Of a stretch of DNA of 46,356 nucleotides, positions 18,825 through 27,234 are shown in pieces. Source of the stretch: Furfurilactobacillus milii (GTDB lineage Bacteria > Bacillota > Bacilli > Lactobacillales > Lactobacillaceae); assembly GCF_009863985.1 (NCBI RefSeq), contig NZ_WEZT01000004.1:51192-97547 (forward strand). The letters are read 5' to 3'. The translations under genes were made by a program, and so were the position numbers. Within the stretch, counting starts at the first letter, position 1. The number at the start of each line of letters is the position of its first letter. The notes under the pieces were generated by a model. The model was not told the DNA's origin. It saw only the letters and a list, made by a program, of their open reading frames with translations, and did not search any database.

Positions 18825-19178
18825 TCACTCCTTTGTTTGTTGAGCCGAGTTATTACTGTTCCTAATCGTATTTAACAAGTGACCAACTTGATCTAACGCG
18901 TCATTTACGGTTAGGTGATACCGATGATTAAGGCCTTCATGGGTGGTGGATACGAGGCCAGCTTGTCGCAAAATTTTGAGATGATGTGATACTGCTGGCT
19001 GTGAAAGACTCATGTGTGAGGTCAATTCAGTAACAGTTAAACCGGTGTTCAAATGAGCACCTAATAAAATGATTAAGCGCTGCCGATTTTGATCGGCCAG
19101 TGTGTTCAACAAGTCAAGATTACTAATGAACTCGTCAAGAGCCTTTTGCCGACCTTGCGGTAATGTCGTTTCACTCAT
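18825..19178 (-). CDS. ArsR/SmtB family regulator
   Basis: Winged-helix repressor of 117 aa. It has the family order: a dimer helix (LLNTLADQNRQRLIILLG), then HTH VTELTSHMSLSQPAVSHHLKILRQAGLV, whose recognition helix is SQPAVSHHLKIL, and a short wing (THEGLNHRYHL). The classic CxC metal site (ELCVCD) is absent (HMSLSQ instead), so it probably senses something other than metal; a fatty acid is the contextual guess. ATG at 19178 has GAGGTGAT upstream; a GTG 9 nt earlier overlaps that site. It heads an operon with ohyA and overlaps its ribosome binding site. Confidence 0.88.
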   Translation of the reverse strand: MSETTLPQGRQKALDEFISNLDLLNTLADQNRQRLIILLGAHLNTGLTVTELTSHMSLSQPAVSHHLKILRQAGLVSTTHEGLNHRYHLTVNDALDQVGHLLNTIRNSNNSAQQTKE

Positions 19179-19208
19179 AAAGATCACCTCACTCTATCGA
19201 TACATTTA

Positions 19209-19248
19209 ACTACATGAATATAGTAACGCGAATGAGTCACCATTGCAA
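19209..19248 (-). promoter_or_regulatory. Promoter and candidate operator of the arsR-ohyA operon
   Basis: On the minus strand TTGCAA (19243-19248) and TACTAT (19220-19225) are 17 bp apart. A 16-bp imperfect palindrome, ACTACATGAATATAGT (19209-19224), overlaps the -10 box, where an ArsR-type repressor would block transcription. Binding by the adjacent regulator is inferred. Confidence 0.65.
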
Positions 19249-19291
19249 CCGCTTACAAAACGTTTGCTTGACCCGGTTAAACAGCCAATTA

Positions 19292-19981
19292 TCAAATAAA
19301 AGCGTACAGTTGGACGATAACTAGACCACTAAAAAGGTACGGGATAAAAGGGAGTCGATTTGAGCGTTGATGGTTCAGATAGAAGTGAGTCAAGGCGATT
19401 AATGATGCAAACAGGATACTGGCAATAGCCACTTGTATTGGAAACATTAAAGACAGCACGGCGATGCAGTCAACATCTCCATTGCCCATAAATTGAAATC
19501 GGTGGATAAAATAAAGCGATACTAAATATGTTGTTGTTACCATCAGCAATTTTGACCAGCTAAACTGATGACGAATCAGTGCTAATACTAATAAAGCCAC
19601 GATTGGCCACGCAGAGATAGCTAGGTGTGTAGCGTCCTGACAAGCCAAAGCCAGCAGGATTAAATTAAAAACGACTAGACTGACAGCCGAATTAAAAGGA
19701 TTGGAATGGATGATGAGCGCGCCAAGCAAACCGACTGAACTTTCTGCGAGTGCGTAGGTGAAAGAGATTGGTTGATGACAGTCGGGACACCGTCCTAACT
19801 GAAGTAGCCATCCGAGGCAGGGAATAAGCTGCCACCAGCGTAGGTGTTTCGCACATTGATCGCACCGTGATCGCGCGAACATGACGGGTCGGTTATTAGC
19901 TAACCTAGTGCTGATACACATGATGGCAGAAACAAAAAGCGTAATGTAAATGAAACTGATGCTGAAGATGATGTATGGCAT
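19292..19981 (-). CDS. comC: Type IV prepilin peptidase (ComC/PilD-like)
   Basis: A membrane aspartyl protease that cleaves and methylates prepilins, such as ComG pseudopilins of the DNA-uptake machine. The 229-aa protein has an N-terminal membrane helix, a cytoplasmic zinc loop with paired cysteines (C40/C43 and C65/C68) and six or seven further membrane helices. The active-site Asp residues are D116 (CQDATH) and D169 in the GxGD motif (GNGDVD). The family is usually GxGDxK; here Asp replaces Lys. The upstream ribosome site (AAGGACGG) is distant. Single gene, facing away from the str operon. Confidence 0.87.
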   Translation of the reverse strand: MPYIIFSISFIYITLFVSAIMCISTRLANNRPVMFARSRCDQCAKHLRWWQLIPCLGWLLQLGRCPDCHQPISFTYALAESSVGLLGALIIHSNPFNSAVSLVVFNLILLALACQDATHLAISAWPIVALLVLALIRHQFSWSKLLMVTTTYLVSLYFIHRFQFMGNGDVDCIAVLSLMFPIQVAIASILFASLIALTHFYLNHQRSNRLPFIPYLFSGLVIVQLYAFI

Positions 19982-20092
19982 AATAAAAACACCGTCCTTT
20001 ATTGGTCTTGTCTTAACATACGTAAAGAGATCTGTGATGTTCGTCCATTATCTAAAAACTTCGATCGAACTAGCTTTTTTCGTGTTGAAACC

Positions 20093-20121
20093 TTGACGCA
20101 TATGGACGGGGATGATATTCT
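20093..20121 (+). promoter_or_regulatory. str operon promoter
   Basis: TTGACG (20093-20098) and TATTCT (20116-20121) are 17 bp apart. A leader of about 160 nt separates it from rpsL. The 19982-20092 stretch shows no gene. Confidence 0.82.
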
Positions 20122-20127
20122 ATTAAA

Positions 20128-20288
20128 GGTGCTTTTTTGTGAAAGTGTCTGCCATCCATGGCGGCTGGAGCTAAAACAGCAATCATACTGGAAAACAGAT
20201 TTGGGTTTTTCTTTTTTTATAACTTAAAAAGAACCGCCTGGATGTGTGGACTTAAACTAAAACAAAGAATCGGAAGGAGGACATTTAG
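20128..20288 (+). promoter_or_regulatory. rpsL leader with long-range helix
   Basis: CATCCAtGGCGG (20153-20164) pairs with CCGCCTGGATG (20234-20244) across about 70 nt, with one bulged T: an 11-bp helix closing the leader just ahead of the ribosome site (GGAAGGAGG, 20273-20281). The loop holds a short GCT/AGC hairpin and a T-rich run (TTTTTCTTTTTTT, about 20206-20218). A regulatory role, such as feedback by S7 or S12, is inference. Confidence 0.5.
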
Positions 20289-20702
20289 ATGCCAACGATT
20301 AACCAACTCGTTCGTAGTGGTCGTAAGTCTAAAACGTCAAAATCAGATGCCCCAGCATTAAACTTCGGGTACAACAGTTACAAGAAAGAACAAACTAACA
20401 ACGCTGCTCCTCAAAAACGTGGGGTTGCAACTCGTGTCGGTACTATGACACCAAAGAAGCCTAACTCAGCTTTGCGGAAATACGCCCGTGTGCGTTTATC
20501 CAACTTGATTGAAGTTACCGCTTATATTCCTGGTATTGGTCATAACCTACAAGAACATAGTGTTGTTCTTATCCGTGGTGGCCGTGTTAAGGATTTACCT
20601 GGGGTTCGTTACCACATTATTCGTGGTGCTCTGGATACTGCCGGTGTTACTGACCGGAAACAAAGCCGTTCTAAGTACGGTACTAAGAAGCCTAAGGCTT
20701 AA
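20289..20702 (+). CDS. rpsL: 30S ribosomal protein S12
   Basis: A decoding-centre protein of the small subunit, 137 aa, normal for Firmicutes. The signature [19 protein letters not shown] (20 residues or fewer shown) carries Lys56, the streptomycin-resistance position, in its wild-type form, and [20 protein letters not shown] is present. GGAAGGAGG precedes the ATG by 7 nt. First gene of the str operon, 20 nt before rpsG. Confidence 0.98.
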   Translation: MPTINQLVRSGRKSKTSKSDAPALNFGYNSYKKEQTNNAAPQKRGVATRVGTMTPKKPNSALRKYARVRLSNLIEVTAYIPGIGHNLQEHSVVLIRGGRVKDLPGVRYHIIRGALDTAGVTDRKQSRSKYGTKKPKA

Positions 20703-20722
20703 TCAAGAAAGGAAGATAAACG

Positions 20723-21193
20723 ATGGCTCGTAAAGGACATATTCCAGCACGTGAAGTGCTACCTGATCCAATTTACAACTCAAAGCTGGTTACCCGTTTA
20801 ATCAACCGCTTGATGTTAGACGGTAAGCGGGGAACTGCATCAACGATTTTATATGATGCCTTTGATCAAATTAAAGAAACAACCGGTAATGAACCGTTGG
20901 AAGTATTTGAAGAAGCAATGAACAACATCATGCCTGTTATGGAAGTTAAGGCTCGCCGTGTTGGTGGGTCTAACTATCAAGTGCCAATCGAAGTTCGTCC
21001 AGAACGTCGTAGCACTTTGGGCTTACGTTGGTTAGTTCAATACTCACGGTTACGTGGGGAACACACCATGACTGAACGTTTAGCTCGTGAAATCATGGAT
21101 GCTGCCAACAACACCGGTGCTTCTGTTAAGAAGCGTGAAGACACTCACCGGATGGCTGAAGCCAACCGTGCCTTCGCACATTACCGCTGGTAA
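20723..21193 (+). CDS. rpsG: 30S ribosomal protein S7
   Basis: Primary 16S rRNA-binding protein that organises the 30S head, 156 aa. It begins [16 protein letters not shown] and has the conserved [19 protein letters not shown] block and the C-terminal [17 protein letters not shown]. In many bacteria S7 represses its operon by binding the mRNA. AAAGGAAG precedes the ATG. Two hairpins follow in the 103-nt gap before fusA. Confidence 0.98.
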   Translation: MARKGHIPAREVLPDPIYNSKLVTRLINRLMLDGKRGTASTILYDAFDQIKETTGNEPLEVFEEAMNNIMPVMEVKARRVGGSNYQVPIEVRPERRSTLGLRWLVQYSRLRGEHTMTERLAREIMDAANNTGASVKKREDTHRMAEANRAFAHYRW

Positions 21194-21198
21194 AAACA

Positions 21199-21255
21199 AC
21201 CGACTGTTTGGTCGGTGGCTCCCTATGACACCCATCTACATGTGGTGTCATTTTT
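21199..21255 (+). promoter_or_regulatory. Double hairpin between rpsG and fusA
   Basis: ACCGAC/GTCGGT (21199-21204/21211-21216) is followed by ATGACACC/GGTGTCAT (21225-21232/21244-21251) and a T run to 21255. The second has the form of a partial terminator or processing site, and could set the ratio of EF-G to S12/S7. Confidence 0.55.
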
Positions 21256-21296
21256 GGGATTTAAGCATTGCATAAGCTAATTTAAAGGAGAAAATA

Positions 21297-23402
21297 ATGG
21301 CTAACAAACGTGAATTTCCACTCGAAAAAACACGTAATATCGGGATCATGGCCCATATCGATGCCGGTAAAACCACGTTAACTGAACGGATTCTTTACTA
21401 TACTGGTAAAATTCACAAGATTGGTGAAACACATGATGGTGCTTCACAAATGGACTGGATGGCTCAAGAACAAGAACGTGGGATTACCATTACGTCTGCT
21501 GCTACAACAGCGCAATGGAAGAACCACCGAATCAACATTATCGATACACCAGGACACGTGGACTTCACAATGGAAGTTGAACGTTCCTTGCGTGTGCTAG
21601 ATGGTGCGATTGCCGTCCTTGATGCCCAGGCTGGTGTTGAACCACAGACTGAAACTGTTTGGCGTCAGGCTTCCACTTATAACGTTCCCCGTATCGTGTT
21701 CGTTAATAAGATGGATAAGTTAGGTGCTGACTTTGATTTCTCTGTTGACTCATTAGGTGACCGTTTACAAGCTAACGCTCACGCCGTTCAGATGCCAATC
21801 GGTGCTGAAGACGATTTCGAAGGGGTTATTGACCTGATCGAAATGAAGGCTGACTTGTACGATGAAGATGCCCTTGGGACTGAATGGGATACTGTTGATA
21901 TTCCTGAACAGTATGTTGAAGAAGCTCAAAAGCGTCGTGATGCATTGGTTGAAGCTGTTGCTGAATCCGATGACGAATTGATGGAAAAATACCTTAACGG
22001 TGAAGAAATCAGCAAGGAAGAATTAAAGGCTGGTATCCGTCGTGCTACTTTGGCAAACGAATTCTTCCCAGTTCTTGCAGGTTCTGCTTACAAGAACAAG
22101 GGTGTTCAGATGTTAATGGATGCTGTTGTGGACTACTTACCATCACCACTTGATGTTAAGCCTTACACGGCCGTTAACCCAGATACTGATGAAGAAGAAG
22201 ATCTTATTGCCGGTGACGACAAGAACTTCGCTGCCTTAGCATTTAAGGTTGCTACTGACCCTTACGTTGGTCGTTTAACATTCATTCGTGTTTACACGGG
22301 TACTTTGGAATCCGGTTCATATGTTTTGAACGCTACTAAGGACAAACGTGAACGTGTTGGTCGTTTGCTACAAATGCATTCAAACCAGCAAAACGAAATT
22401 CCAGAAGTCTTTTCTGGTGATATCGCTGCTGCCATCGGTTTGAAGAACACCACAACTGGTGACTCTTTGACTGATGTTGATCATCCATTGCACTTGGAAT
22501 CAATGGTCTTCCCTGAACCAGTTATTCAGGTTGCCGTTGAACCTAAGACAAAGGCTGACCAAGACAAGATGAACAATGCCTTACAAAAGCTGTCTGAAGA
22601 AGACCCTAGTTTCCGTGCTGAAACGAACTCTGAAACTGGTGAAACTTTGATTTCTGGTATGGGTGAACTTCAACTGGACATCTTAGTTGACCGGATGAAG
22701 CGTGAATTTAAGGTTGAAGCTACTGTTGGTGCACCTCAGGTTGCTTACCGTGAAACGATTACGAAGTCTGCTCAGGTTGAGGGTCGTTTCATTCGTCAGT
22801 CTGGTGGTAAAGGTCAATATGGTGATGTTTGGATTGAATTCACACCTAACGAAACTGGTAAGGGTTACGAATTCGAAGACGCCATTGTCGGTGGGGTTGT
22901 TCCTCGTGAATACATTCCTTCAGTTGACAAAGGGTTACAAGAATCCATGGCCAATGGTATGGTTGCCGGTTACCCAGTAGTTGACGTTAAGGCTAAGCTT
23001 TACGATGGTAGTTACCATGATGTCGATTCTTCAGAAGCTGCATTTAAGATCGCCGCTTCTCTGGCATTACGTGAAGCTGCCAAGAAGGCTGCCCCAGTTA
23101 TCTTGGAACCAATCATGAAGGTTGATATTGTTGCACCAGAAGACAACCTTGGTGATGTTATGGGTCATGTAACTGCTCGTCGTGGTACTGTTGATGGTAT
23201 GGAAGCTCGTGGGAATGCACAAGAAGTTCATGCATTTGTTCCATTGGCTGAAATGTTTGGTTATGCTACAACATTGCGTTCAGCAACACAAGGTCGTGGG
23301 ACATTTACGATGACATTTGATCACTACTCAGCTGTTCCTAAGTCAGTTCAAGAAGAAATTATCAAGAAGAATGGCGGCAACAACAGCCATCCTGAAGACT
23401 AA
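21297..23402 (+). CDS. fusA: Elongation factor G
   Basis: The translocation GTPase of the ribosome, 701 aa. G1 is AHIDAGKTT (19-27), switch I has RGITITSA, G3 is DTPGHVDF and G4 is NKMD. Domains II to V follow, with [19 protein letters not shown] and GRRGT-like [10 protein letters not shown] at the tip of domain IV and V. AAAGGAG lies 7 nt before the ATG. The tuf gene that follows fusA in many Firmicutes is not here; the operon ends at the hairpin at 23422-23462. Confidence 0.98.
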   Translation: MANKREFPLEKTRNIGIMAHIDAGKTTLTERILYYTGKIHKIGETHDGASQMDWMAQEQERGITITSAATTAQWKNHRINIIDTPGHVDFTMEVERSLRVLDGAIAVLDAQAGVEPQTETVWRQASTYNVPRIVFVNKMDKLGADFDFSVDSLGDRLQANAHAVQMPIGAEDDFEGVIDLIEMKADLYDEDALGTEWDTVDIPEQYVEEAQKRRDALVEAVAESDDELMEKYLNGEEISKEELKAGIRRATLANEFFPVLAGSAYKNKGVQMLMDAVVDYLPSPLDVKPYTAVNPDTDEEEDLIAGDDKNFAALAFKVATDPYVGRLTFIRVYTGTLESGSYVLNATKDKRERVGRLLQMHSNQQNEIPEVFSGDIAAAIGLKNTTTGDSLTDVDHPLHLESMVFPEPVIQVAVEPKTKADQDKMNNALQKLSEEDPSFRAETNSETGETLISGMGELQLDILVDRMKREFKVEATVGAPQVAYRETITKSAQVEGRFIRQSGGKGQYGDVWIEFTPNETGKGYEFEDAIVGGVVPREYIPSVDKGLQESMANGMVAGYPVVDVKAKLYDGSYHDVDSSEAAFKIAASLALREAAKKAAPVILEPIMKVDIVAPEDNLGDVMGHVTARRGTVDGMEARGNAQEVHAFVPLAEMFGYATTLRSATQGRGTFTMTFDHYSAVPKSVQEEIIKKNGGNNSHPED

Positions 23403-23421
23403 TTGTCATTTAGTTGACATT

Positions 23422-23462
23422 AAAAAGCGACATCTAGCAAATCTGCTAGGTGTCGCTTTTTT
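23422..23462. terminator. str operon terminator
   Basis: AAAAAGCGACA (23422-23432) pairs with TGTCGCTTTTTT. The inner stem CTAGCA/TGCTAG surrounds an AATC loop with one mismatch. It is strong on both strands, so it can also stop the leftward dipeptidase transcript. Confidence 0.92.
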
Positions 23463-23468
23463 GTTAGT

Positions 23469-23661
23469 GGTGAATTGTCAAACTAAGTGCAACGGTTTGT
23501 CAAAAAATACTTCATATGGGGTTTCATAGTTTAACACTTTGCGAGGACGTTGATTTAACTGCTTCGGATACCTCGAATTGTTTGATTTGGTCGTTAAACA
23601 TATTCTACCCGGTATGGGTTTATTTTTTTACTTTGTGTTGCATTTCAATTGTAAATTCGCC
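23469..23661 (-). mobile_element. Relic of an IS30-family insertion sequence
   Basis: The minus strand at 23478-23561 still encodes the last 27 residues of an IS30-type transposase (LNQRPRKVLNYETPYEVFFD, then KPLHLV and stop). RPRK...TPYEVF is the family's C-terminal signature. Upstream codons are degenerate and include stops. The two ends, GGTGAATTGTCAAACTAAG (from 23469) and the complement of the sequence ending at 23661, match at 18 of 27 positions and look like the terminal inverted repeats. The element is about 193 bp, against about 1 kb for an intact copy. It is an internally deleted, non-autonomous remnant. Confidence 0.75.
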
Positions 23662-23681
23662 GTTCAATTTTTGAGCGGTGA

Positions 23682-25103
23682 CTAATAGTTATCCCTCGTA
23701 AATGTGCCGGGAACCAGGTTACCAGCGGTTCCAAGAACTTTACTTAGTAACTCGGATGTTTGCGTCATAATATGGTCGGTAGTTTTTTCGTTAGCCGCTG
23801 TTAGCGCATCTGTCAATGCGGCATCGCTTAATTGAGCATTAGCTGTATCAATTTCGTGCACGCGTTGGTGACCGTAACCTAATGTCTTCTCCTGATAACT
23901 TTCAACATCGCTTATCGTGGCCTGAAAGTGGTCGGCAGCCAGAACCGCAATTAGCCGATTTGCCCAATAGGCATTTTTACTGTCGACCACAGCAGTCGTA
24001 TCACGGTAACTTGCTGGCGTATCATTAACATTTGTGAAAAACGGAACCAGTGTGTTAAATGGATTGGCAGATAAAGCCACCCATTGGATTGCGGCGCGCT
24101 CGGCAGGTACGTTTGGCCGAATTTGAAGAACACTCAATTCTTGTGTCCGGTTGATCCCGATTGGTCGGTAAGGAGCTGTTTCTTTAGTTGCACCCAGAGC
24201 GAACGGATCGTAGGGGGTATCCTGATAATGTGAGCTGAGGACAAACTTGATGTCTTCAATAGTTATTTTGTGATCAGCATGAGTAATAAACGGAAGGTCG
24301 TCGCTCATTGGTGTTTTGTCCTGGGTTGCTGCGTGGTTGAAGTATCGCTGTGCGTACCAAGCCCGTGGCGTATTGTAGTGATGGTCAAGTTGAGAATGTG
24401 ACCCGAAAATCTCACGGAAGTTAAAATGATCACCGAGATTAAGGTGGTTCTCCTCAACGAAGGTTTGTAAGTCGTCCGCAAACATAAAATTAGTTGAATC
24501 TGCAAAGTTAACTTCTTGAATACCCGTTTGGTTAGGGGCAACAACGTAAGCATCGTCCGGGATCCGTTGCGCAACCCAGTGATGACCACCAGCAGTTTCC
24601 ATATACCAAATTTCATTTGCGTCAGAGAAAATAATTCCGTTTGATTCATAAGTGCCATGTGTCTTTAAAATTTTACCGACACGCTCAACGCCTTCACGCG
24701 CGCTGTGAATATAAGGGAGGGTGACAGTTAGAAGATCCTCTTCGCCCACACCAGCTTTAGTTAGTGGGTCAGCCCCTAAGATACGTTCGTTCGTGGTAAT
24801 GGTTTCGGTAGCACTCATTGCGACATTATCACTGTTGATACCAGCTTCACCCCAAATGCCCTGTTTGTCCACTGCGTTAGGAATAGCGGTGTAGCGTAAA
24901 GGATTGTCAGGCAGCGTAATGCTAAACTGACTCATTTTAGCCTGGTATTCGCGAGGTTGGTCTTCAGGTTTGACGACAACGAACTTTTTAGGATCGGCAG
25001 CCGTGCCAGTATCTTCGTTACGAGCAATTAATGTTGAGCCATCGTAACTGGCATTCTTACCAACCAGAATAGTAGTACACGTACTTAATTCAGAAAGCGA
25101 CAT
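23682..25103 (-). CDS. pepD: C69 family dipeptidase
   Basis: A cysteine Ntn-hydrolase that cuts dipeptides of broad type, serving amino-acid supply in lactobacilli; cytosolic. The 473-aa protein has the family start STCTTILVGKNASYDGSTLIARNED, read in two parts, with nucleophile Cys9 close to the N-terminus, where self-processing exposes it. Also conserved are GIWGEAGINSDNVAMSATE and YMETAGGHHWVAQRIPDD. TGGAGG lies 7 nt before ATG 25103; an upstream in-frame extension has no such site. Minus strand between str and S10 operons, right beside the IS30 relic, which separates it from the fusA terminator. Confidence 0.92.
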   Translation of the reverse strand: MSLSELSTCTTILVGKNASYDGSTLIARNEDTGTAADPKKFVVVKPEDQPREYQAKMSQFSITLPDNPLRYTAIPNAVDKQGIWGEAGINSDNVAMSATETITTNERILGADPLTKAGVGEEDLLTVTLPYIHSAREGVERVGKILKTHGTYESNGIIFSDANEIWYMETAGGHHWVAQRIPDDAYVVAPNQTGIQEVNFADSTNFMFADDLQTFVEENHLNLGDHFNFREIFGSHSQLDHHYNTPRAWYAQRYFNHAATQDKTPMSDDLPFITHADHKITIEDIKFVLSSHYQDTPYDPFALGATKETAPYRPIGINRTQELSVLQIRPNVPAERAAIQWVALSANPFNTLVPFFTNVNDTPASYRDTTAVVDSKNAYWANRLIAVLAADHFQATISDVESYQEKTLGYGHQRVHEIDTANAQLSDAALTDALTAANEKTTDHIMTQTSELLSKVLGTAGNLVPGTFTRDNY

Positions 25104-25160
25104 AATAAAACCTCCATGGTTAATTATCAGCTTGATGATATTTGGCCGACATTCTCCTTC

Positions 25161-25169
25161 ACTATAACA
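25161..25169 (-). promoter_or_regulatory. Extended -10 element upstream of pepD
   Basis: On the minus strand TGTTATAGT is an extended -10 (TGnTATAGT) about 60 nt before the pepD start. No convincing -35 is seen. Confidence 0.4.
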
Positions 25170-25264
25170 CTTGCTCATCTGCTCCGCGGTGTCGGACAAA
25201 TAATGTCGCTAATTGGTTCGCACAATATATAGTAGAAACAGATCAGGTACGCGCGTTTTTAACA

Positions 25265-25831
25265 CTAAACAATCGTTGCACCAAGTGTGTTTTCGAAGTG
25301 TTTCAAAGCCCAAGCGTGACCAACGGGATCGAAAGAGGCAACAGCGTCTTTGTGAATAGTCAATTGGTAATCCAAGTTGTAGGCATCGACAGCTGTGTGC
25401 AATACACAAATATCTGTGCAGACACCGGCAAGATGAAGATTGGTGATGCGACGGCTGCGTAAAAAGTTATCTAAGTTAGTGTTGGCAAATGCGCTATAGC
25501 GATTTTTGTCGAAATAATAAACGTGGTCATCATCCTTATGTGACTGATACCATGATGCCAACTCACCGTATAACTCGCGTCCCCATGTATCCTTTAAGTT
25601 ATGTGGCGGGAATAGTTTGGTTTCTGGATGGTAAGGGTCGACACCGTCATGCAAATCAGTTGGGAGAATGACGTAGTCACCGTTTTGAAGAAATTGTTGT
25701 GCGAGCGTTAAAATGTTAGATTCAATGTTTTGACCGGGTTTACCAGTAGTCAGGGCACCTTTAGTAGCGACAAAGTCATTTGTGTAATCAATAATCAGTA
25801 ATGCTTGTTTGCCAAAATCCATTTGTGTCAT
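25265..25831 (-). CDS. Isochorismatase-family cysteine hydrolase, probable nicotinamidase
   Basis: The 188-aa protein has the triad Asp15 (IIDYTNDF), Lys109 (FDKNRYSAF) and Cys142 (GVCTDICVLHTA) of the family. The metal-site pattern D59, H61 and H77 favours a PncA-like nicotinamidase, which turns nicotinamide into nicotinic acid for NAD salvage. Other amidohydrolases share the fold, so the substrate is probable only. GGAGG lies 6 nt before the ATG. It reads leftward in front of pepD but with a 161-nt gap that has its own promoter-like box, so the two are perhaps not one operon. Confidence 0.85.
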   Translation of the reverse strand: MTQMDFGKQALLIIDYTNDFVATKGALTTGKPGQNIESNILTLAQQFLQNGDYVILPTDLHDGVDPYHPETKLFPPHNLKDTWGRELYGELASWYQSHKDDDHVYYFDKNRYSAFANTNLDNFLRSRRITNLHLAGVCTDICVLHTAVDAYNLDYQLTIHKDAVASFDPVGHAWALKHFENTLGATIV

Positions 25832-25868
25832 AGTTTGCCTCCAATTTTGAGTACGCGTGATTGAGTTT

Positions 25869-25898
25869 ATTATAGATAAAAAGATGTAGATTTGATAA
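25869..25898 (-). promoter_or_regulatory. Promoter of the isochorismatase-family gene
   Basis: On the minus strand TTATCA (25893-25898) and TATAAT (25869-25874) are 18 bp apart, about 38 bp before the ATG. Confidence 0.55.
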
Positions 25899-25922
25899 AA
25901 TTTACGCGCAGATTAAATAGAA

Positions 25923-25950
25923 AATTTCGTTTTGTAATCAAAACGAAATT
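25923..25950. repeat. Perfect 11-bp inverted repeat before the S10 operon
   Basis: AATTTCGTTTT (25923-25933) and AAAACGAAATT (25940-25950) surround a 6-nt spacer. It lies between the divergent promoters of the hydrolase gene and rpsJ, with no transcript to terminate, so a protein-binding site is the better guess. Confidence 0.55.
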
Positions 25951-25969
25951 AACAAACGTAAATAAAACC

Positions 25970-25998
25970 TTGCCATTACGGGCTTAGGTTGGTATAGT
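25970..25998 (+). promoter_or_regulatory. S10 operon promoter
   Basis: TTGCCA (25970-25975) and TATAGT (25993-25998) are 17 bp apart, 174 nt before the rpsJ start. Confidence 0.85.
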
Positions 25999-26004
25999 AG
26001 ATAG

Positions 26005-26160
26005 GTGCTTGTGCGAGACAAGGGACAACTTTGCCCTTTAAATCGCGCAACAACAAGCGAGCATTGATGTGAAAGGTTGCGACACACCCGGCCGCTTTGC
26101 CACGGAGGTGTGGCGGTAATTTTCACGGAGCTAGCCTATTTCTAAAAAATAGACGTTAGG
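26005..26160 (+). promoter_or_regulatory. S10 operon leader with three stems
   Basis: Stem 1: GCTTGT (26007-26012) with ACAAGC (26053-26058), containing AAGGG/CCCTT (26020-26024/26034-26038). Stem 2: GTGAAA (26069-26074) with TTTCAC (26121-26126), containing CACACC/GGTGTG (26083-26088/26107-26112). Stem 3: CTATTT/AAATAG (26136-26141/26147-26152), just before the ribosome site. S10 leaders in Firmicutes can be bound by L4 for feedback control. That role here is inferred from position and structure. Confidence 0.6.
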
Positions 26161-26171
26161 AGGGAACAAAT

Positions 26172-26480
26172 ATGGCAAGTAAGAAAATTCGGATTCGCTT
26201 AAAGGCTTATGAGCACCGTATCCTTGATCAGTCAGCTGACAAGATCGTGGAAACGGCAAAACGGACTGGTGCTGAAATTTCAGGTCCAATTCCGTTACCA
26301 ACTGAACGGACACTTTTCACGGTGTTACGTTCACCACATAAGTTTAAGAAATCACGTGAACAGTTCGAAATTCGGACTCATAAGCGTTTAATCGACATTG
26401 TCAACCCAACTGCTAAAACAGTTGATTCATTGACCAAGCTTGAATTGCCAAGCGGTGTTGATATCGAAATCAAATTATAA
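26172..26480 (+). CDS. rpsJ: 30S ribosomal protein S10
   Basis: Head protein of the small subunit (and NusE partner in antitermination), 102 aa. It opens with [19 protein letters not shown] and has the conserved [19 protein letters not shown] and [12 protein letters not shown] blocks. AGGAGG precedes the ATG by 8 nt. First gene of the S10-spc-alpha series; all genes to rplQ are on the same strand with short gaps. Confidence 0.98.
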   Translation: MASKKIRIRLKAYEHRILDQSADKIVETAKRTGAEISGPIPLPTERTLFTVLRSPHKFKKSREQFEIRTHKRLIDIVNPTAKTVDSLTKLELPSGVDIEIKL

Positions 26481-26548
26481 TTTGATTTCTTCGTTCTAAA
26501 CCGATCATTAATTTGACGGTAAAAATACATTATATCGGAGGTGTACTC

Positions 26549-27208
26549 ATGACCACTAAAGGAATCTTAGGGAAAAAGGTCGGGATGACGCAAGTCTTCA
26601 CTGAAAATGGCGAATTAGTTGCTGTTTCAGTTATCGATGTAACACCTAACGTAGTATTGCAGGTTAAGACTGTTGAAAACGATGGTTACAACGCAATTCA
26701 GTTAGGTTTCGATGACAAACGTGAAGTTTTGTCTAACAAGCCCGAGCAAGGTCATGTAGCAGCAGCAAAAACGGCTCCTAAGCGCTTCGTTCGTGAAATT
26801 CGGAATGTTGAGTTTGGAGAGACGAAAGTCGGTGACGAGCTTAAAGCAGACGTCTTCGCAGAAGGCGAAGCAGTCGACGTTACCGGAATCACTAAAGGGC
26901 ATGGGTATCAAGGTAACATCCATAAGGATGGCCAATCACGTGGACCAATGGCCCATGGGTCTCGTTACCACCGTCGCCCAGGTTCAATGGGTGCCATCAT
27001 TAACCGTGTCTTCAAAGGCAAGCCACTTCCAGGACGTATGGGTAACCACAAGGTAACCATGCAAAACCTGAAGATTGTCCGTGCAGACTTAGACAACAAC
27101 GTGTTGTTGATCAAAGGTAATGTGCCAGGTGCTAACAAATCATTTGTTACAATTAAAAGTTCTGTTAAGGCCGGTTTGAAGAAAAACAACCGCCACAGCG
27201 AAAAATAA
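26549..27208 (+). CDS. rplC: 50S ribosomal protein L3
   Basis: Binds near the 3' end of 23S rRNA and starts 50S assembly; its loop reaches the peptidyl-transferase centre. 219 aa. Starts [17 protein letters not shown] and has [28 protein letters not shown] and [12 protein letters not shown] 26549 is set by GGAGGTG 6 nt upstream; an earlier in-frame start lies in the gap and lacks a site. Confidence 0.98.
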   Translation: MTTKGILGKKVGMTQVFTENGELVAVSVIDVTPNVVLQVKTVENDGYNAIQLGFDDKREVLSNKPEQGHVAAAKTAPKRFVREIRNVEFGETKVGDELKADVFAEGEAVDVTGITKGHGYQGNIHKDGQSRGPMAHGSRYHRRPGSMGAIINRVFKGKPLPGRMGNHKVTMQNLKIVRADLDNNVLLIKGNVPGANKSFVTIKSSVKAGLKKNNRHSEK

Positions 27209-27234
27209 TATAAGGGAAGGGAGGATTAATAGCT

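Noticed and set aside
20158-20361. Frame starting in the rpsL leader as a leader peptide
   Set aside because: No ribosome site and it runs into rpsL in another frame; the leader is better explained by RNA structure.
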